A stretch of 64,000 bases of DNA from Tautonia plasticadhaerens (GCF_007752535.1 NZ_CP036426.1:7626001-7690000), one strand, 5' to 3'; counted from the first letter of the stretch, positions 50,698 through 59,433 are shown. Notes: a model not told the origin generated them from the sequence alone. Program-made: numbers and translations.

Positions 50698-51885
50698 TCA
50701 GGAGCGTCGGGCGGCGGCGGCCAGGGCACGCCGGGCCCGCCGGTTGTTCGGCGTCGAGCGATCCCGGAGGCGGTCGGCGATCGAGGCCGGGGCCGTCGTC
50801 GGGAGCGTCGGGGACGCGACCCGGACCCGGCCCGGCTCCGAGACCATCGGCGCCGGGCTCGGGCTCGGGCTCGGCGTCCGGTTCGGGTTGGGGCTGGGGT
50901 TCGGGCTGGGATTCGGGCTCGGGGTCGGGTCGGGAGAGGTGGACGCGGGGGCCGATCGGGGCTCGGGGATGACGGTCGCCGGTGTCGGCCGGGGCCACCG
51001 GGCCGTTCGGTCGGGGCGGGGGCCGGGGGGGCCATCGGGGGTCGGCCTCGTGGAGGCGGGGGCCGACGGGGACGGGGCCCGGGCGGCCTCGGCCTGGAGC
51101 CGTCGCAGCTCGTCGCGGTTGCGGGCGACCTGGCGGCGGGCGTCGGCCGCGTAGCGTTCCAGCAGGCGGACCTCGGGCGACCGATCGGGGTCGAGCCCGG
51201 CCTCGGCGGCCTCGCGGTGGCGGGCGTCCCGGGCGTCGAGGTAGCCCTCCAGCCGGGCCTTGAGCGCCTCGACGCCGTCTCGGGCCAGCTCCAGGCCGGG
51301 CCCGGCGGTGCCGTCGGCCGGGTCCAGGTCCCAGGGGCCCGAGTGCCGACGGCCCTCGACCGGCACGCCCAGCAGGTCCAGGGCGAGGAACCAGACCTCC
51401 GGCGTCCACCCGTCGAGCCGGGCCACCTCGGCGGCCACGTCCCCCCAGCGCTCGACCAGCCAGAGGACGCCGTGCCTCGACTGCAAGAGCTTCGGCTGGA
51501 TGACCTCCGGGGCGTCGGCCAGCCTGGCGGCCAGGGCGGCGACCTCGGCCGACCGGTCGTCGTCCCAGCTCTCGGCGGCCCGCTCGGCCGCCTCGGCCCG
51601 GGCGGCGAGGATGCGACACCTGCAGGCGTCGAGCCGGACCGACTCGGCGCAGAACTGCTCGAAATGCCACTGCTGGGCCTCCCCGACCGGCCGATACGCC
51701 CCCTTCCAGGCGGCCATCCGATCGGCGATGGCCTTCGCCATCAACGCCGGTGGCGTGCTCGGCAGCCGGGACAGCCCGTGCGAGGTGGCGTTGCGGGAGG
51801 CCCGCTGCTTCCCCCCCGCCGACCGGGGCCCGGTGGACTTGAGGCTGTTGATCCGGTTGGCGATCGTCTGCTTCAGGCTGGCCAT
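50698..51885 (-). CDS. Hypothetical protein with low-complexity C-terminus
   Basis: A 395-aa protein. Its N-terminus (NRINSLKSTGPRSAGGKQRA, SRNATSHGL) matches the 'STGPRT.EGK..SRNA..HGL' lead of a family of unknown function common in planctomycetes and other soil bacteria. Residues 60-260 are helical (EAQQWHFEQFCAESVRLDAC, LLERYAADARRQVARNRDEL). Residues about 265-370 are Pro/Ser/Thr-rich with repeated PNPSPNPS units that come from a short tandem DNA repeat (50850-50940). The start at 51885 (MASLKQ) fits the family; a longer frame reaches 51942. Confidence 0.68.
   Translation of the reverse strand: MASLKQTIANRINSLKSTGPRSAGGKQRASRNATSHGLSRLPSTPPALMAKAIADRMAAWKGAYRPVGEAQQWHFEQFCAESVRLDACRCRILAARAEAAERAAESWDDDRSAEVAALAARLADAPEVIQPKLLQSRHGVLWLVERWGDVAAEVARLDGWTPEVWFLALDLLGVPVEGRRHSGPWDLDPADGTAGPGLELARDGVEALKARLEGYLDARDARHREAAEAGLDPDRSPEVRLLERYAADARRQVARNRDELRRLQAEAARAPSPSAPASTRPTPDGPPGPRPDRTARWPRPTPATVIPEPRSAPASTSPDPTPSPNPSPNPSPNPNRTPSPSPSPAPMVSEPGRVRVASPTLPTTAPASIADRLRDRSTPNNRRARRALAAAARRS
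50850..50940. repeat. TCGGG/TTCGGGCTGGG short tandem repeats inside a gene
   Basis: Repeated TTCGGG, CTCGGG and CTGGGG hexamer-like units that encode the Pro/Ser repeats of the overlying protein; prone to length variation. Confidence 0.65.
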
Positions 51886-52271
51886 GGTGCGGGTCCAGGA
51901 TGGGGGCTCGGGGTTCGGCCTGGGGATCGGCGCGCCAGGCACACGAGCCCCATACCCTTAACCATCGAGGAAATCGCCGGCCGTAGTCACTTTTCCCGGA
52001 CAATCGGCGCAGGCCGAGAGACGCGACCTCGCCGGTCGGTGTCGTGTCGTCCGGTGGCATTGGGACCTTTCCCCGCGGATCGGGGCATCCCCAGGCGGGG
52101 TTGCCGGGGGTGCGGCGGCCGTGGACCTGGGGCGAGCGCCGGGCGATGATACAGCCGATCACGGCCGAATCCGTCGAATCATCGAGGATCCGGCCGCTCA
52201 CCCAAGATCGATCCGAGGTGATCGAATCCCCTCAGACACTCCAGGCAACCAGGAGACCCGGGAGGTAATCG
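51886..52271. other. 386-nt intergenic region, nothing recognised
   Basis: Contains a less GC-rich stretch (51955-52010) that probably includes the promoter of the minus-strand gene, and a region before 52272 serving the small membrane peptide. Confidence 0.45.
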
Positions 52272-52433
52272 ATGTTCGAGCCCGTCATCGCGGTGGCCAT
52301 CATCCTCGCGGTCGTTTCGCTGTGGAGCGTCTCGCAATCGCTCGAACGGATCGCGAAGGATCTCCGGATCATCGCGGGCCGCGACGACTCGAAGCCACAG
52401 GCCGAGGATCCGGAAGAACTCGCCGACGCCTGA
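52272..52433 (+). CDS. 53-aa single-helix membrane peptide
   Basis: A 53-residue peptide, MFEPVIAVAIILAVVSLWSV then SQSLERIAKDLRIIAG and an acidic tail ending in ELADA. One membrane helix (about residues 4-22) followed by an amphipathic helix. GGGAGGT ribosome binding site 7 nt before ATG 52272 strongly supports expression. No family is recognised; the layout (helix plus charged cytoplasmic tail) is typical of small membrane regulators. Confidence 0.65.
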   Translation: MFEPVIAVAIILAVVSLWSVSQSLERIAKDLRIIAGRDDSKPQAEDPEELADA

Positions 52434-52487
52434 CCTCGCGCCCAGCAGGCCCGGCCCGCCGCAGCGACGGTGGCGGGCGACCCGGGA

Positions 52488-53114
52488 TCAGGCCCGTCGC
52501 CCCGCCCTTCGGGAGAGCCGGCCCGCCGCCAGGACGGCCGGCAGGGCGAGCAGCGCGAGGCTCGACGGCTCGGGGATGGCGGTCGAGGCGGTGAAGGTCG
52601 CCGGCCCTTCCAGCGAGGACACGGTGATCGGGCCGAGCGTCGTCGCGATCCCGTTGAAGGCGGCGAACAGGATCGGGGCCGGGTCGACCACCGGCCCGAA
52701 CGGGCCCGTGAGGTCGAAGGAGGAGAAGCCCGGATCCTCGACATCGATGAGGTCGGAGATCGTCGACAGGTCGGGCACCCGACCGAGGGAGAACCCGGCC
52801 CCCTGCCTGGTCTGGTTGACGAAGACGAGCATCTCCTCGTCGATCGTGCCGGAGCCCACGCCCTCGATCGAGATGGAGGCGACGAGGGCCTGCACGGCGA
52901 AGACGACGTCGTCCCCGTTCGGGCCCACCCCGTCGATCCGGGTCACGTCGTCGGCGTCCGCGAGGACCTCGATCACGAAGCTCGAGTCGTCGAACGGGTT
53001 GCCGGCGACGGAGCCGCTGGCGAGGCCCGAGATCGAATACGTGACGGTCGCCGAAACCGCCGAGTCCGAGACGAACAGCGTCAGCGCCAGGGCGATCGGG
53101 AGCGATCGGGCCAT
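52488..53114 (-). CDS. PEP-CTERM sorted exported protein
   Basis: A 208-aa exported protein. An N-terminal signal peptide (RSLPIALALTLFVSDSAVSA) is followed by a beta-rich region beginning ATVTYSISGLASGSVAG. The C-terminus has the PEP-CTERM sorting signal: IPEPSSLALLALPAVLAAGR then basic LSRRAGRRA. Such proteins are processed by exosortase and anchored or released at the surface. Gly/Ser/Asp-rich middle, no enzyme motif. GGAGGAC ribosome binding site before ATG 53114. Confidence 0.85.
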   Translation of the reverse strand: MARSLPIALALTLFVSDSAVSATVTYSISGLASGSVAGNPFDDSSFVIEVLADADDVTRIDGVGPNGDDVVFAVQALVASISIEGVGSGTIDEEMLVFVNQTRQGAGFSLGRVPDLSTISDLIDVEDPGFSSFDLTGPFGPVVDPAPILFAAFNGIATTLGPITVSSLEGPATFTASTAIPEPSSLALLALPAVLAAGRLSRRAGRRA

Positions 53115-53420
53115 GATCCTGTCCTCCTGGGAGTCGGGCACTCCGCCCGCAAACGCCCCGGCACGGCCGGGTCGCCCCGACACCCTAATGGGCCCGACCG
53201 CCTTGGGCAACCAGCAATGGCACCGACGTTGTCGTCATGCAACGCCCCGCGGGTGGCCCGGACACCGTCCGCGGTGTCCGGGTCGCGAAGCGACACGAGG
53301 CGGTCGGAGGGGTCGGCCCGGAGGACGCCCCTCGCTCGTCCACGGCCCTCTTGCGGCTGCGCCGCCCGGTACCGGGGACGGTGTCGGGGCCACCCGCGAA
53401 GATCGGATGTTCCTTGGATA
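53115..53420. other. Intergenic region with inverted repeat pair
   Basis: 306 nt between the PEP-CTERM gene start and the SNIPE-like gene stop, largely occupied by the inverted repeat pair at 53248-53398. Confidence 0.6.
53248..53398. repeat. Inverted pair of 35-nt hairpin repeats downstream of SNIPE-like gene
   Basis: Unit 1 (53248-53282) starts CGCGGGTGGCCC and contains a perfect 11-bp hairpin CCCGGACACCG / CGGTGTCCGGG (53257-53282). Unit 2 (53365-53398) is its near-complement in opposite orientation, about 30 of 35 positions matching by eye. The pair, 82 nt apart, is BIME-like and may end the nuclease transcript. Confidence 0.65.
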
Positions 53421-55172
53421 TCAGGGTAGAGCTTCTACCTCCCCTTCTTCCTCGATGATGCTGTCATCTTCCTCCTCATCCCCGAGGACAGCACTCTGCT
53501 CCAGTGCCGCCTGCTCTTCAAGCCATTTACTCCTGAGCTGGGGATCATCTCGCATGGCGTTTTCGAGTGTGAGTGTCTCCTTGTACTCCCTAGCCTCCGC
53601 TGTCAATGTCCACCTCGCTTGGAGGCCCATCTCGTCGAGAGCTGCTTTGATGGCGTGAATCCCGACTCGGAAGAACTCCTTCCGCCGATTAACTTTGTTA
53701 ACCTGCATCGGGAGAAACTTCCTGTGGAGCGAAGCCTCAAGGGCTGGGGCATCCTCCGAATAGATCATCGCATGGACATCGAAACCGAATGGGACAGAGG
53801 CGTTGCCGAGTTCTCGGACCCGGTCCATGGGCTCCAGTCTCCGGGTGAGCCCGATCTTGAAGACGTCGCCTCCAAACGATCCAGGATTCGATATTATGTA
53901 CACATGCCCACATTTTGTCTGCTGAGCCATGGATACGGCCCTTCTATTCTTCTCTTCCGCATCCGCGAGCTTCGCGCTTAGTTCATTGAGTCGAGCCTCG
54001 TACACTCCCTTCTCTTCAATGGTCGCATGCTCGAATTCGAGTCTGGCCTGCTCCAGTGCCCTTGATAGAAGCTCCTCGTCCCGACGTGCCTGCTTGAGTG
54101 CCCGTTCGAGTTCCTTCCTCGCCTTCTCCTCCTCGCGAACCTGCTCCCTGATGGCCCGCTGCTCCTCGCGTTGCTTGTCCTTTAATCGCTGGATGGCTAC
54201 GGCCCACTTGTATTCGTCGAGCCTGGATTCGAGGAACTCCCCGTGGATTCTCGCCCCCTTGAACACGTTTCCATTATGGTTTACCAGCGAGAACACATCT
54301 TTAATTTCCTGGATCTGCTTCCCTTGGTTGGAAGGCTTGACCCGTGACAGGATGGAGTCAACCTTGCCGTTGAAGGCGCTGAGGACGAAGTTGATCGCGT
54401 AGTCTCGCTTCCACCCCGGCGGATAGTTGCAATCGGCGGCCTCGCCGCTCTCCTCCATGATCCTGGTGCGTTGCCTGGCCAGTTTCAAGCGCTCGCCGGC
54501 TTTGTGGAATCCGAATTCATCAGCGAGTTCGTCAAGAAGATGGGAAGCCGGTACCGCATACGTGCCCAGATAGCCGTCCACCGTATTCTTGTATGCTTGT
54601 ACCGTATCCGCATAATGGTCATGAAGCCGAAGTGACTCATATGCTTTGTCGGCAATCGCCTCAGCCCGCTTATCAGCCATCATCCTGATCTCGGCCGCAT
54701 AATCTACGGCCAAAGCCAACGTCTCCTCGACCTTTCGGGTCTTCTCCTTGGCCTCCTTCCTCGCCTCGCGGGTGATTTCCTTTGCCTTGGATTCGGCTTC
54801 TTCGAGGAGTGCTGCGGATTGGGCCTTTGTGACTCGGAGAGACTCTTTGGCGCCAGCCGCCATTCCCTCCGCCTCGCGGGTTAGCTCTTGCATCCGAGTC
54901 GCCGCACGTTCTTCCGCTCCGGCGATCAGTTGGTCGGCCCGAACTTGGGCAGCTTTCATCTTAGCTTCGGCACGAGCTTTCAACTGCTTACATTTTTTAA
55001 TTATATTTGGTATATTTCTTATCCGATCTAGCTCTGTCAGTTCCTGTCGCATTGCCTCCTGTTCTTTATTGAGGCGTGCGATCATAGTCTCGAGGTCTTG
55101 CTTCTTTAGCATTCCATAGAGACCGAACGCGATCGAAGCGAGAGAAACCAACCCAAGAAGTGCGTACAACAT
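53421..55172 (-). CDS. SNIPE-like membrane nuclease: DUF4041 plus GIY-YIG (Mug113)
   Basis: A 583-aa protein. Residues 1-22 are a transmembrane anchor (LYALLGLVSLASIAFGLYGM); residues about 25-195 form a long Lys/Glu/Ala-rich coiled coil; about 200-360 is DUF4041 (ERLKLARQRTRIM, AADCNYPPGWKRDYAINFVL, SAFNGKVDSIL, FLESRLDEYKWAVAIQRLKD); another coiled coil follows; 420-505 is the T5orf172/Mug113 GIY-YIG nuclease: V424-Y425-I426, K439-I440-G441, Arg453, Glu479 and N495...KEFF. This is the domain set of SNIPE, reported in E. coli as a membrane nuclease that cuts phage DNA during injection (established knowledge; homology inferred here). GAGGGG ribosome binding site 8 nt before ATG 55172. DNA is clearly AT-richer than all neighbours, which suggests transfer. 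Confidence 0.88.
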   Translation of the reverse strand: MLYALLGLVSLASIAFGLYGMLKKQDLETMIARLNKEQEAMRQELTELDRIRNIPNIIKKCKQLKARAEAKMKAAQVRADQLIAGAEERAATRMQELTREAEGMAAGAKESLRVTKAQSAALLEEAESKAKEITREARKEAKEKTRKVEETLALAVDYAAEIRMMADKRAEAIADKAYESLRLHDHYADTVQAYKNTVDGYLGTYAVPASHLLDELADEFGFHKAGERLKLARQRTRIMEESGEAADCNYPPGWKRDYAINFVLSAFNGKVDSILSRVKPSNQGKQIQEIKDVFSLVNHNGNVFKGARIHGEFLESRLDEYKWAVAIQRLKDKQREEQRAIREQVREEEKARKELERALKQARRDEELLSRALEQARLEFEHATIEEKGVYEARLNELSAKLADAEEKNRRAVSMAQQTKCGHVYIISNPGSFGGDVFKIGLTRRLEPMDRVRELGNASVPFGFDVHAMIYSEDAPALEASLHRKFLPMQVNKVNRRKEFFRVGIHAIKAALDEMGLQARWTLTAEAREYKETLTLENAMRDDPQLRSKWLEEQAALEQSAVLGDEEEDDSIIEEEGEVEALP

Positions 55173-55260
55173 AATTGTTACCCCTCTTTGCAATGACGTC
55201 GAGCACTCCAGTGCAATTTCAAACTAGCCCATGCATCCAGACAACAAATCGGCAGGGTGG

Positions 55261-55343
55261 CACTGGCGAGGAGTCTTGATCTGGGTGCCACTGGCTCCTT
55301 CAGTGCCGAGTGGACGCAGACACTGGCGGAGCCAGTGGCACCC
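55261..55343. repeat. 16-bp inverted repeat element upstream of SNIPE-like gene
   Basis: Perfect arms beginning GGGTGCCACTGGCTCC at 55283-55298 and the complement at 55328-55343, 29 nt apart. CACTGGCG also occurs directly at 55261 and 55321, and GTGGCAC/CAGTGCC fragments continue to about 55400. MITE-like palindromic element. Confidence 0.7.
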
Positions 55344-55447
55344 TGTGTGGGTGGCACTTGTCGGTGGCCGACTCTGGGGGCATGCCACCAATGGCACCCT
55401 CCACGCGTGTGAGTCGTTCGCGCGATCCGGGATGAGTGACCCCCGAT

Positions 55448-56077
55448 TCAGGGCTCCAGGACGCGGTAGCGCTCGCCGAAGAAGGGGCGGCCCTCGATGC
55501 GGAACTTGTTGGCGAAGTTGGTCTGGAGTTGCCAGGCGTCGCCGGATTCGACGCGGGACTCGTCGATGGGCTCGAAGGCGGGGTGGGGGGTCAGCAGGTC
55601 GAGGATCTCGCGGAAGTACTCCTCCACGTCGGTCATCACCCGCAGCTCGCCGCCGAGCTTGACGACCTTCGAGGCGCGGTCGACGAACCGGGCGTTGACG
55701 ACCCGGCGCTTGCGGTGCCGCTTCTTCCACCAGGGGTCGGGGAAGTAGACGTGCAGGATCTCGACCGAGCGGTCGGGCACGAAGTCGTCGAGGAACTTCT
55801 GGGCGTCGCCGGCCACGACCCGGACGTTGTCGAGCCCCGCCTTGACGGCCCTCGCCGCCGAGATGATCGCGTATTTCTTCGCCAGCTCGACGCCGACGAA
55901 GTTGGTCCCCGGCTGCTCGGCCCCGGCGTGGGCGAGGAAGACGCCCTTGCCGGGGCCGACCTCCAGCTCGACGGGGCGGTCGTCGCCGAAGAACTCGGGC
56001 CAGCGCAGCGGGGGGGTCAGGTCGTCCAGCAGGGAGAACGTCCCCGTCGTGTCGACGAGGGATCGGCGTCGGGGCAT
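55448..56077 (-). CDS. trmB: tRNA (guanine-N7-)-methyltransferase
   Basis: A 209-aa SAM-dependent enzyme that makes m7G46 in tRNA. The SAM site is VELEVGPGKGVFLAHAG, followed by TNFVGVELAKKYAIISA, VRVVAGDAQKFL and the TrmB signature HVYFPDPWWKKRHRKRRVV with the catalytic Asp; the C-terminal DVEEYFREILDLLTPHPAF and EGRPFFGERYRVLEP are also standard. The start MPRRRS at 56077 matches the family; a longer frame to 56164 is low complexity. Confidence 0.93.
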   Translation of the reverse strand: MPRRRSLVDTTGTFSLLDDLTPPLRWPEFFGDDRPVELEVGPGKGVFLAHAGAEQPGTNFVGVELAKKYAIISAARAVKAGLDNVRVVAGDAQKFLDDFVPDRSVEILHVYFPDPWWKKRHRKRRVVNARFVDRASKVVKLGGELRVMTDVEEYFREILDLLTPHPAFEPIDESRVESGDAWQLQTNFANKFRIEGRPFFGERYRVLEP

Positions 56078-56181
56078 GGCGGGGGGGACCGTCGGGCCTG
56101 GTTCGGTTGGCGGAGGGGGGTGGAAGAAACCCCGATCGTACCGCAATCCGGCCCGGGCTTCCACGCGACCGGCGCCCCCGG

Positions 56182-57402
56182 CAGGGCCGTTTCATTCTCA
56201 TCTTGGAGTTGACAGGAGTTCGATTGCCTCCTCGGGGTGACAGACGTAATGCCTCGTCGCGGCGGCCGCGTTCCGATGGCCCGACCGGCCCAGGCAGAAG
56301 ATGATCACGTTGCGCGGGATCGCCATGACTTGGGCCGAGCCGCCCCTGCGGATCCGGCTGGCGTCCTCGCGGGACGTCCCGTCGCGGACGCCGTGCAGCC
56401 CGTTCTCGATCCCCCGGTGGGCCCGCGTCAGCCGGAGCAGTTCCGCCGCGTCGGCCCGCTCGGGGCCCAGGCTGGTGATCCCCAGGACCACCTCGGCCTC
56501 GACCTTCCCGCCCACCTTGCGGACCCGTCTCAGCCGGAAGACCCGCACGCGGCCCGGCCAGTCCGAGCCGAGGTACTCCCCGAGCGCGGCGGTCACCTCG
56601 ATCGACCGCTCCTCGATCCGCCCATGCCCCTTGTCGATCTGGCGGGCCCGCTCGAATCCGGCCTCACGACGGGCGGCCTGCCGGGGGGGAAAGCCCGGGC
56701 GGGGGCCCGGCGAAGGCGGCCTCGATGGCGCGGGCCAGCGTCGGCTGGTTCTCCTTGACCGGCAGGACGTAGTCGCCGCCCCGCGCCACGATCGCCTGAC
56801 AGACGTCGCGGCGCGTGAACATCGCGTCGGCGGTGACGACCGTGCCGGACAGCGGCAGCACCCCCAGCAGCTCCAGGGCGGCCTTGTGCTCGTTGGTCTT
56901 GGCGTCGACCCGCAACCGGGCCAGCACCGCCCGGGCCCGCGGGGCGTAGGCGGCGACCAGGTGGGCCCCGGGGGCCGCCCCGTCGCGGCTGCCCCGGGCG
57001 GCCTTGCCGTCCAGGGCGATGTGCTCGGCCGCCTCGTCGGGCCCCAGCCGGCCGCGGATCCAGCCGGCGACCCGGGCCTCGAAGTCGGCCGCGTCGATGC
57101 GGCGGAAGACGCGCGAGTAGGTGGCCTTGCAGAGGCCCTTGCGGGTGGTGAAGCCGAGCTGCTGCAGGAAGTCCCAGCCGCGTTGCTTGCCGTGCTGGAC
57201 GATGGCCTCGTAGCCGGCCATGCCGGCGAGCATGGCGACGACGGCCAGGGCGAGCAGGGCGGGCAGCGGATGACGCGTGCCCCGGCGCCGACGCGGATCA
57301 GGGATGTCCTGAAGGAGTTCCATCAGCGGGGGCTGGGCTTCCATGCCTGGGTCCTGATGAGGCGGCCTCCCGATGTCATCGGCCACACCGGATGGATATA
57401 AC
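56182..57402. mobile_element. ISAs1-family insertion sequence, frameshifted
   Basis: The element carries one ISAs1 (H-repeat-associated type) transposase gene in two frames. The left end beginning CAGGGCCGTTTCATTC at 56182 looks like a terminal inverted repeat; the right end near 57380-57402 (GATGGATATAACC, then CCGGCCGGTC) is only partly complementary, so the right boundary is uncertain. A target duplication was not identified. Confidence 0.72.
56198..57344 (-). pseudogene. ISAs1-type DDE transposase, +1 frameshift
   Basis: N-terminal part: MELLQDIPDPRRRRGTRHPL, MLAGMAGYEAIVQHGKQRGW, then EHIALDGKAARGSRDG with the first catalytic Asp, and VTADAMFTRRDVCQAIVARG with the second. The frame is lost at a run of seven C (minus strand; seven G near 56683-56689 on the plus strand). 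The C-terminal part in the other frame continues AARREAGFERARQIDKGHGR, RVRVFRLRRVRKVGGKVEAE, LRLTRAHRGIENGLHGVRDG (with the Glu-containing helix) and closes with NVIIFCLGRSGHRNAAAATR. With six C the reading would be continuous, so a one-base insertion inactivated it, unless it is a sequencing error. Confidence 0.85.
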
Positions 57403-57456
57403 CCCGGCCGGTCATTGACGCTAGTCCAGAAGGAAACCGCCCTGGCGCCCCCGGGC

Positions 57457-58743
57457 TCAGCGGCCCGACCAGAGCACCGACCCGGGGCGGTCGAGCCCGA
57501 GCCGGGCCTCCTCCGAGGGCCGGGCGCAGCCGCCGGGGTGCGGCGGGGGGTCGAGGCGGGGGACCCGGGGGGTGCCGAGCCGTCGGGCCAGGGTGCGGAC
57601 CCGGGCGATCGCCCGGGTCATGGCCTCGTAGTCGACCTCGTGGACCTCGACCGGCCGGCCGACGGCGGGGACCATCGTCAGGGTGAGCCGGCCGCCGAGG
57701 TGCTGCCGGAACTCCTCCAGGCCGAGGAAGAGGTGGTCGGTGTCGTCCAGCGAAGGGTCGTCCAGCGGCAGGTTCAGGTCGGCCAGGCAGCGGACGACCC
57801 GGTCGGCGACGCCCGGATCGAGGCCGAGCACGAGGGAGGAATAGACGGTGTCGATGGCCACGCCGATGGCGACGGCCTCGCCGTGCCGCAGGGCGAAGCC
57901 GCTGAGCGGCTCCAGCTTGTGGGCCGACCAGTGGCCGAAGTCCAGGGGGCGGGCCTCCAGGGCCTCGAAGGGGTCGCCGCCCCGGGTGATGTGGTCCAGG
58001 TGCATCCGGACCGAGTCCCGGATGACGGGGCGGACGGCCTCGGGGTCGCGCCGGGCGATCCGGCGGGCGGTGCGGGCGATCCGGTCGAAGGCGATCGGGT
58101 CCTTCAGGAGCGAGACCTTGACCGCCTCGGAGAAGCCGGAGACGTAGTCGCGGTCGGGCAGGGTCTCGAGCAGGGCCTCGTCGTTGACCACCGCCCAGGG
58201 GACGGCGAAGGCGCCGAGCCAGTTCTTCTTGCCGAAGAGGTTGACCGCGTTCTTGACCCCGACCCCGGAGTCGGCCTGGGCCAGCGTGGTCGTCGGCAGC
58301 CGGACGAGGCGGATGCCCCGGTGGGCGATCGCCGCCGCGAAGCCGACGGCGTCCAGCACCGCCCCCCCGCCGACGACGACGACGTAGCTGCGGCGGTCGA
58401 GGTCGGCCTCGTTGAAGGACCGCAGCATCCCCTCCAGGCCCTGGGTGTCGTTCTTGATCGCCTCGCCGCCGGGGACGACGACCGGGTCGCCGACGGGCCG
58501 GATCCGGCCGGAGAGGCGCTCGGTGAACGCCCGGAGGTCGGCGAGCAGGCCGGGGCGGGCGTCGAGGACGTGGCCGTCGACCCAGAACTGGACCCGGGCC
58601 GGGCGGTCCCCGGAGGGTTCGAGCAGCTCGGCCAGCGTCTCGGAGTCGGCCCCCAGCACGTCCCGGGTGAAGCGGAGGCGATGGACGAAGGGGGCCGAGA
58701 ACGGCTGGTCGAGCCGATCGAGGGGGTCGGACGGGTTCGTCAT
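57457..58743 (-). CDS. Sugar phosphate cyclase (AroB-like, possibly EboD-type)
   Basis: A 428-aa NAD- and metal-dependent cyclase of the 3-dehydroquinate synthase superfamily. NAD-binding [19 protein letters not shown], substrate/metal regions [44 protein letters not shown], and metal His residues in LDHITRGGD and [20 protein letters not shown] are visible. It is about 60 residues longer than typical AroB. FGKKN and the '[15 protein letters not shown]' block resemble EboD, the cyclase of the eustigmatophyte/bacterial ebo cluster, rather than housekeeping AroB. Other ebo genes are not adjacent, so the assignment is open. Start ATG 58743. Confidence 0.8.
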   Translation of the reverse strand: MTNPSDPLDRLDQPFSAPFVHRLRFTRDVLGADSETLAELLEPSGDRPARVQFWVDGHVLDARPGLLADLRAFTERLSGRIRPVGDPVVVPGGEAIKNDTQGLEGMLRSFNEADLDRRSYVVVVGGGAVLDAVGFAAAIAHRGIRLVRLPTTTLAQADSGVGVKNAVNLFGKKNWLGAFAVPWAVVNDEALLETLPDRDYVSGFSEAVKVSLLKDPIAFDRIARTARRIARRDPEAVRPVIRDSVRMHLDHITRGGDPFEALEARPLDFGHWSAHKLEPLSGFALRHGEAVAIGVAIDTVYSSLVLGLDPGVADRVVRCLADLNLPLDDPSLDDTDHLFLGLEEFRQHLGGRLTLTMVPAVGRPVEVHEVDYEAMTRAIARVRTLARRLGTPRVPRLDPPPHPGGCARPSEEARLGLDRPGSVLWSGR

Positions 58744-58959
58744 CGCTCGGCGCACTCCTGCGACCCGGCCGGGGGCCCCGAGGGGGGTCGGGGCGGGCCG
58801 AGGCTCGGCGAAGTCATCGGGGGGACCGGGTTCGGACGGATCGGCGAGGGGCCGACCGCTCCCGGCCGCGAAGGGGGGGCGGCCGGGTTGAACATTCGAA
58901 CTTCATTGTCCCGCCCGATCGCCCGGTGGGCAAGGCCCCGACCCCGGCAAGAGGGGAGG

Positions 58960-59433
58960 TCAGGGGGAGTCGCCCGGCGGGGGGGCGTCCGCCGGATCGA
59001 GGCGCCGGAAGGTCATCAGCGTGGTGCCGCTGCCGGGCCCGGCCTCGAAGGAGGTCGGCCGGGGACGGCCGGCGTCGGCGGTGCAGAGGACGAGCAGGTC
59101 GTCCTCGAAGGCGTAGATTCCCAGGACCTTTTCCCCCCGGTTCGGCCCCCCTTCGGGGATCAGGTCGATGGCCTTCGGGTCGGCGTCAGGGTCGAGCTCG
59201 AACCGGGTGGCGGCGAACGGTTCCCCCGATCGCTCCCAGACGACCCGATCCCCCTCCACCACCCGGGTGATCTCCTTCATCGCGTCGACCGGGCCTTCCT
59301 CGCCGTCCCGGATCGACCGGACGACGGCCCAGGTGCCCTGATGGCGTCGGAGATCGTCCGGGCGACCGGGGGCGCCGTCGTCCGGCCCCGGTGAGGCGAG
59401 CAGGATCGGGAGCAGGGCGGCGAGGCCGATCAT
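58960..59433 (-). CDS. TIGR03067-type exported protein
   Basis: A 157-aa protein of the TIGR03067 family, lineage-specific small proteins of planctomycetes. A short signal peptide (MIGLAALLPILLASPGPD) precedes the domain: LRRHQGTWAVVRSIRDGEEG, ITRVVEGDRVVWERSGEPFA, the typical LDPDADPKAIDLIPEGGPNR, VLGIYAFEDDLLVLCTADAG and PTSFEAGPGSGTTLMTFRR. The function is not known. The start at 59433 begins the signal peptide; earlier in-frame codons run into the opposite-strand promoter region. Confidence 0.85.
   Translation of the reverse strand: MIGLAALLPILLASPGPDDGAPGRPDDLRRHQGTWAVVRSIRDGEEGPVDAMKEITRVVEGDRVVWERSGEPFAATRFELDPDADPKAIDLIPEGGPNRGEKVLGIYAFEDDLLVLCTADAGRPRPTSFEAGPGSGTTLMTFRRLDPADAPPPGDSP

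Noticed and set aside
56664-56700. Programmed -1 frameshift in the IS transposase
   Set aside because: The frames require a +1 change; a 7-C run with a simple one-base insertion explains it better.
57323-57386. GTG start at 57386 for the transposase
   Set aside because: The family core begins at MELLQDIPDPRR (57323) or MEAQPP (57344); the GTG would lie almost at the element's end.
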